DNA of 64,000 nt from Chlamydiales bacterium (GTDB taxonomy: Bacteria; Chlamydiota; Chlamydiia; Chlamydiales; Simkaniaceae). Position 1 is the stretch's first letter. Each line of letters opens with the position of its first letter. Positions 61,691-64,000 of this stretch are shown piece by piece. Where the stretch lies: NCBI GenBank assembly GCA_024233395.1, contig JACKPR010000003.1, forward strand, positions 1-64,000. The letters run 5' to 3'. Under the pieces are notes generated by a model. The model worked only from the letters and a program-made list of their open reading frames with translations. It ran no database searches and was not told the DNA's origin. The translations under genes and the position numbers were made by a program.

Positions 61691-62224
61691 ATGAAATTAA
61701 AAAACAAAACAAGATATGCAATTTTAGGAATGCTTCTGGATGAGCCACTTTCTGGATATGAGATCAAGTCGTTTATGGCGAGGTCAACGGTTTATTTTTG
61801 GCGCGAGTCTGATTCTACAATCTATCCAATGTTGAAAGTTTTAGCAAAAGAAGGAAAGGTGCGCTCTAAAACCTTTTTCGTAGGAAAAAAAAGAAAAGAA
61901 GTCTTTTCAATCACAGATGAAGGAAAGGCTGAACTTGATGCTTGGATAGCCAGCCCGACAGGATCAGAAATTCCTCGAAATGAGTTTCTTCTTAAGCTCT
62001 TTTTCATCACAGATCATGAAGCGATGGTGCGGCTATTTCAAGAGAGGTTAGAAAGAACTAAAAATACTTATGAAGAATACAAGGAAATCGAAAAAAGGCT
62101 AGAGGGTTTAATCGATTCTCCTCGAAAAGAAATGCGTCTTAAGGCGCTGAGATATGGGATTGCTCAGCTTACAATAGAAATTCAATGGTTAAACGAGGAA
62201 GTTTTGGAATATGCTCATTATTAA
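61691..62224 (+). CDS. PadR-family transcriptional regulator
   Basis: 177 aa. The winged helix is YAILGMLLDEPLSGYEIKSF, then FWRESDSTIYPMLKVLAKEG and FSITDEGKAELDAWI, as in PadR/Vir-type regulators; the C-terminal half is a helical dimerisation domain. It overlaps the SRPBCC gene by 14 bases, so the regulator and its neighbour are translated together. Confidence 0.92.
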   Translation: MKLKNKTRYAILGMLLDEPLSGYEIKSFMARSTVYFWRESDSTIYPMLKVLAKEGKVRSKTFFVGKKRKEVFSITDEGKAELDAWIASPTGSEIPRNEFLLKLFFITDHEAMVRLFQERLERTKNTYEEYKEIEKRLEGLIDSPRKEMRLKALRYGIAQLTIEIQWLNEEVLEYAHY

Positions 62225-62633
62225 ACATACGATAGAAACAAAAGCAACTCCCACTCAAATCTGGGAGGTTTGGAAAGATGTTGAAAACTGGAAACATTGG
62301 GATCAGGAAATAGAGTTGAGTCGAATCGATGGTCCTTTTGAAGCTGGTACGACAGGTTATACTAAATTTATAGGGACCCCACTGATCAAAACTCTGTTAA
62401 TAAATGTGGAACCCTTGAAACGAGTGGTTCAAGAAGCCTATCTTTTTCTTGCCAAAGTTGTCAGTTACCAATCCATGAGACAAATTTCTGGTAATACGCA
62501 TGTGACTTTTCAAGTAGAGATTCGTGGACCTTTATCCTTTTTCTTTGCTAGGAAGCTACGCGGTTTTATTAAAAAGAAAATCCCCATGGAGATGGAGGTA
62601 ATGCTTAAGAGGGCTTTGGCTCTAGGGGAGTAG
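62211..62633 (+). CDS. SRPBCC-fold (START-like) small-molecule-binding protein
   Basis: 140 aa. The polyketide-cyclase/START pattern is IKHTIETKATPTQIWEVWKD, then VENWKHWDQEIELSRIDGPF and TYHVTFQVEI-like strands, with a basic C-terminus. Ligand unknown. It is cotranscribed with and overlaps the PadR regulator gene, a common arrangement in which the regulator senses the same compound. Confidence 0.82.
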   Translation: MLIIKHTIETKATPTQIWEVWKDVENWKHWDQEIELSRIDGPFEAGTTGYTKFIGTPLIKTLLINVEPLKRVVQEAYLFLAKVVSYQSMRQISGNTHVTFQVEIRGPLSFFFARKLRGFIKKKIPMEMEVMLKRALALGE

Positions 62634-62822
62634 TTTGCTAAACAGTTTTATATTGATGGAGGCGTCAGAGACGAATTCAGAACTTTTGATTGGAGTAAGA
62701 TGAAGTTCGCTGCCAAGACGCATTTTAATCTCTATCTGTTTTTTCACAAAAAAACCCAGCTTTTGTTAAATTGTACTAGCGAGGAAAGAGAATATGAAAT
62801 TAAGTAAAAAATGGATGAAATC

Positions 62823-63173
62823 ATGGAAAAATTACCAAACTGTGAAAAATGTGGCAGTGAACTTACATACGAAAGCGGGACTCTCTATATTTGTCCAGAG
62901 TGTGGTTATGAGTGGGTAAAGGATTCGGAGTCCCAAGAGAGAAAACAAGAACAAATTGTAAGAGATGCTCATGGTAATGTTCTCAAAGATGGTGATAGTG
63001 TGGTAATCATCAAAGATCTTAAAATCAAAGGGGCATCTTCAGCCCTCAAGGTTGGAGTGAAAATTAAGAATATTCGTTTAGTCGAAGAAGTAGATGGCCA
63101 TAATATTGAAGCTAAAATTAAAGGTTTTGGATCGTTGATGTTAAAGTCAGAATTCATAAAAAAGTGCAATTAA
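62823..63173 (+). CDS. phnA: PhnA/YjdM zinc-ribbon protein
   Basis: About 116 aa from MEKLPNCEKCG (an ATG four codons upstream is also possible). The N-terminal zinc ribbon has CEKCGSELTYESGTLYICPE and CGYEW; the C-terminal domain has VRDAHGNVLKDGDSVVIIKD, then LKIKGASSALKVGVKIKNIR, typical of YjdM/PhnA. Despite the historic name, the family's link to phosphonate use is weak, and the function is unsettled. The 189-bp gap before it shows nothing I can name. Confidence 0.92.
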   Translation: MEKLPNCEKCGSELTYESGTLYICPECGYEWVKDSESQERKQEQIVRDAHGNVLKDGDSVVIIKDLKIKGASSALKVGVKIKNIRLVEEVDGHNIEAKIKGFGSLMLKSEFIKKCN

Positions 63174-63191
63174 AAATTCGGTAGGCGTTAT

Positions 63192-63273
63192 GGATAAGTC
63201 GGAAAGGTAGGCGAGCTTTTCTATCTTCCTATTCTTATCGAATGGGAGGTTACTACCTCCGCACCATTTTTAT
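63192..63273 (+). terminator. Hairpin region after phnA
   Basis: GATAAG...CTTATC (63192-63238) encloses an inner GGAAAGGTAG/CTATCTTCC stem. It is followed by GGAGGT-TACT-ACCTCC and a T-rich stretch (ATTTTTATT). The second hairpin is a likely terminator of phnA; the first may be part of it. Confidence 0.45.
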
Positions 63274-63391
63274 TCACAAAAAAGGCACTTCATTGCTCTT
63301 TATCTTTTCGTTATCGCTATAGGGGTTGTCTCATCACGAATAACAAAAATCTAAAGCACACTGAAGCACCTTTTTTGCAAAACAAATGATT

Positions 63392-63808
63392 TGGAGGTGG
63401 AGAGAATCGAACTCTCGTCCTTAGCAAACTCCATAACAATGCCTACATGCTTAGTTCCTTATTTATAGTGTCAGTCTTGCTGTAAGGAACGTCACTTAGG
63501 ACTGACACACTTCCTTTAATCTCGAAAAAGTGCCGCTGGAAGTCAAGCGACTCTTTTTCATACCAAGATCTCTGACGACCTTTCTAAGATCCCTGGTCCA
63601 ATCTCAGAGGGTCGGCTACCAATAGACGGGTTAGGTCTTAAGCAGCGGCTGCAGCAACTTCAGATCCAACAACTGCGTGAGCAGGGAATTCAAAGCGCTG
63701 TGCTTTTTTTGTTTTGACAGTTATGTCGTTTCGGCTTTTTAAAGAGGCCAACCGAATCCTCTGCATGCCATCGGTACTTTGTTTCCAAGTCGAAACCGGT
63801 GCACCCCC
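63392..63808 (-). ncRNA. ssrA: Transfer-messenger RNA (tmRNA)
   Basis: Rescues stalled ribosomes. The 5' end GGGGGUGCACCGGUUUCGAC and the 3' T-arm GAGAG-UUCGAUU-CUCUC are classic. The 7-bp acceptor stem pairs GGGGGUG with CACCUCC, leaving a discriminator A at 63392. CCA is not encoded and must be added. The tag frame runs to the UAA at 63638-63640. By the UAAnn pattern before the resume codon, reading would restart at GUC (63718), giving VKTKKAQRFEFPAHAVVGSE followed by VAAAAA. The size of 417 nt is typical of one-piece tmRNA. Confidence 0.96.
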
Positions 63809-63815
63809 AACTATG

Positions 63816-63844
63816 ATTATATCACATTTGAGAATTGTACACAA
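63816..63844 (-). promoter_or_regulatory. Promoter of the tmRNA gene
   Basis: On the minus strand, TTGTGT (63839-63844) and TATAAT (63816-63821) are separated by exactly 17 bases, and the -10 box ends 7 bases before the tmRNA 5' end. Confidence 0.8.
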
Positions 63845-64000
63845 AACATTGATAACCAGGTGTTTGTGTATTAACATATTCTATGTTAACAGGTTAGGGG
63901 AAATAGAGCAAGTATTTTGGCGAATGCATATTTTAAAAATATTTTTTTTGTTTTAGAGGGTAATAAAACGTTTATTAAATAAATTAAAGTTGTTATTTTT

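Noticed and set aside
63174..63260. Integron attC-like site after phnA
   Set aside because: GGCGTTATGG looks superficially like an attC end, but the required paired GTTRRRY/RYYYAAC boxes are absent; the region folds as ordinary hairpins.
1..64000. CRISPR array or tRNA/rRNA genes
   Set aside because: I saw no regularly spaced direct repeats and no tRNA-like T-arm outside the tmRNA at 63392-63808; no rRNA-like sequence was seen.

Overview
The window is a low-G+C chromosomal segment of a member of the Chlamydiae, most likely an amoeba-associated lineage outside the Chlamydiaceae. The evidence is gene content and order. ftsY-sucC-sucD-(...)-htrA-M16 protease-(...)-nrdB/nrdA-pssA-(...)-rmuC follows the core order of the Chlamydia trachomatis CT820-CT828 block. 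A Ctad1-like double SH3 protein, a CT016-like cysteine protein and PhoH form a second conserved block. NrdB carries the chlamydial Phe in place of the radical Tyr. The cyo terminal oxidase operon, the two-partner secretion pair, GT10, APH(9)-like and DUF1016 genes are additions typical of environmental relatives. Assignment below phylum level is inference.

Layout. 0-8.6 kb: a small unknown gene, priA and a partner gene, a secreted-protein gene split by a miniature element, ftsY, and sucC-sucD-M50 protease. 8.6-15.6 kb (accessory): TpsA/TpsB two-partner secretion, a Cys/His/Asp effector candidate and an N-formylglutamate amidohydrolase-like lipoprotein. 15.6-33 kb: htrA, a catalytically dead HtrA paralogue, M16 protease, hydrolase, AAA ATPase, nrdB-nrdA with NrdR boxes, pssA, MsrQ-like protein, MFS pump, rmuC and an ankyrin-like protein. 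33-42 kb: sodium/solute symporter, the Ctad1-like/CT016-like/PhoH block, small genes, AMMECR1 and RpiB. 42-47.3 kb: cyoABCDE for a bo-type quinol oxidase, with an overlooked Cys-rich lipoprotein gene in the middle. 47.3-59 kb: DEAD helicase, two beta-carbonic anhydrases, GT10 fucosyltransferase, methyltransferase, AhpD-like protein, 2H-phosphoesterase-like protein, rimK plus a retropepsin-like partner, GNAT, ankyrin protein, SnoaL/TetR pair. 59-64 kb: DUF1016 nuclease, spectinomycin-phosphotransferase-like gene inside 54-bp direct repeats, PadR/SRPBCC pair, PhnA and tmRNA.

The most unusual signal is between the genes. At least five families of non-coding inverted-repeat elements (full copies 159-170 bp, plus shorter deletion products and solo ends) occupy most larger intergenic gaps. 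Three copies of family A are each exactly 170 bp. Families A and B have different ends but share a central hairpin. One family E element splits a gene with a 7-bp target duplication and an intact reading frame on either side. Element ends supply the stop codons of two genes and abut or overlap the start codons of several others. No transposase is present in the window, so any mobilising enzyme would have to act in trans.
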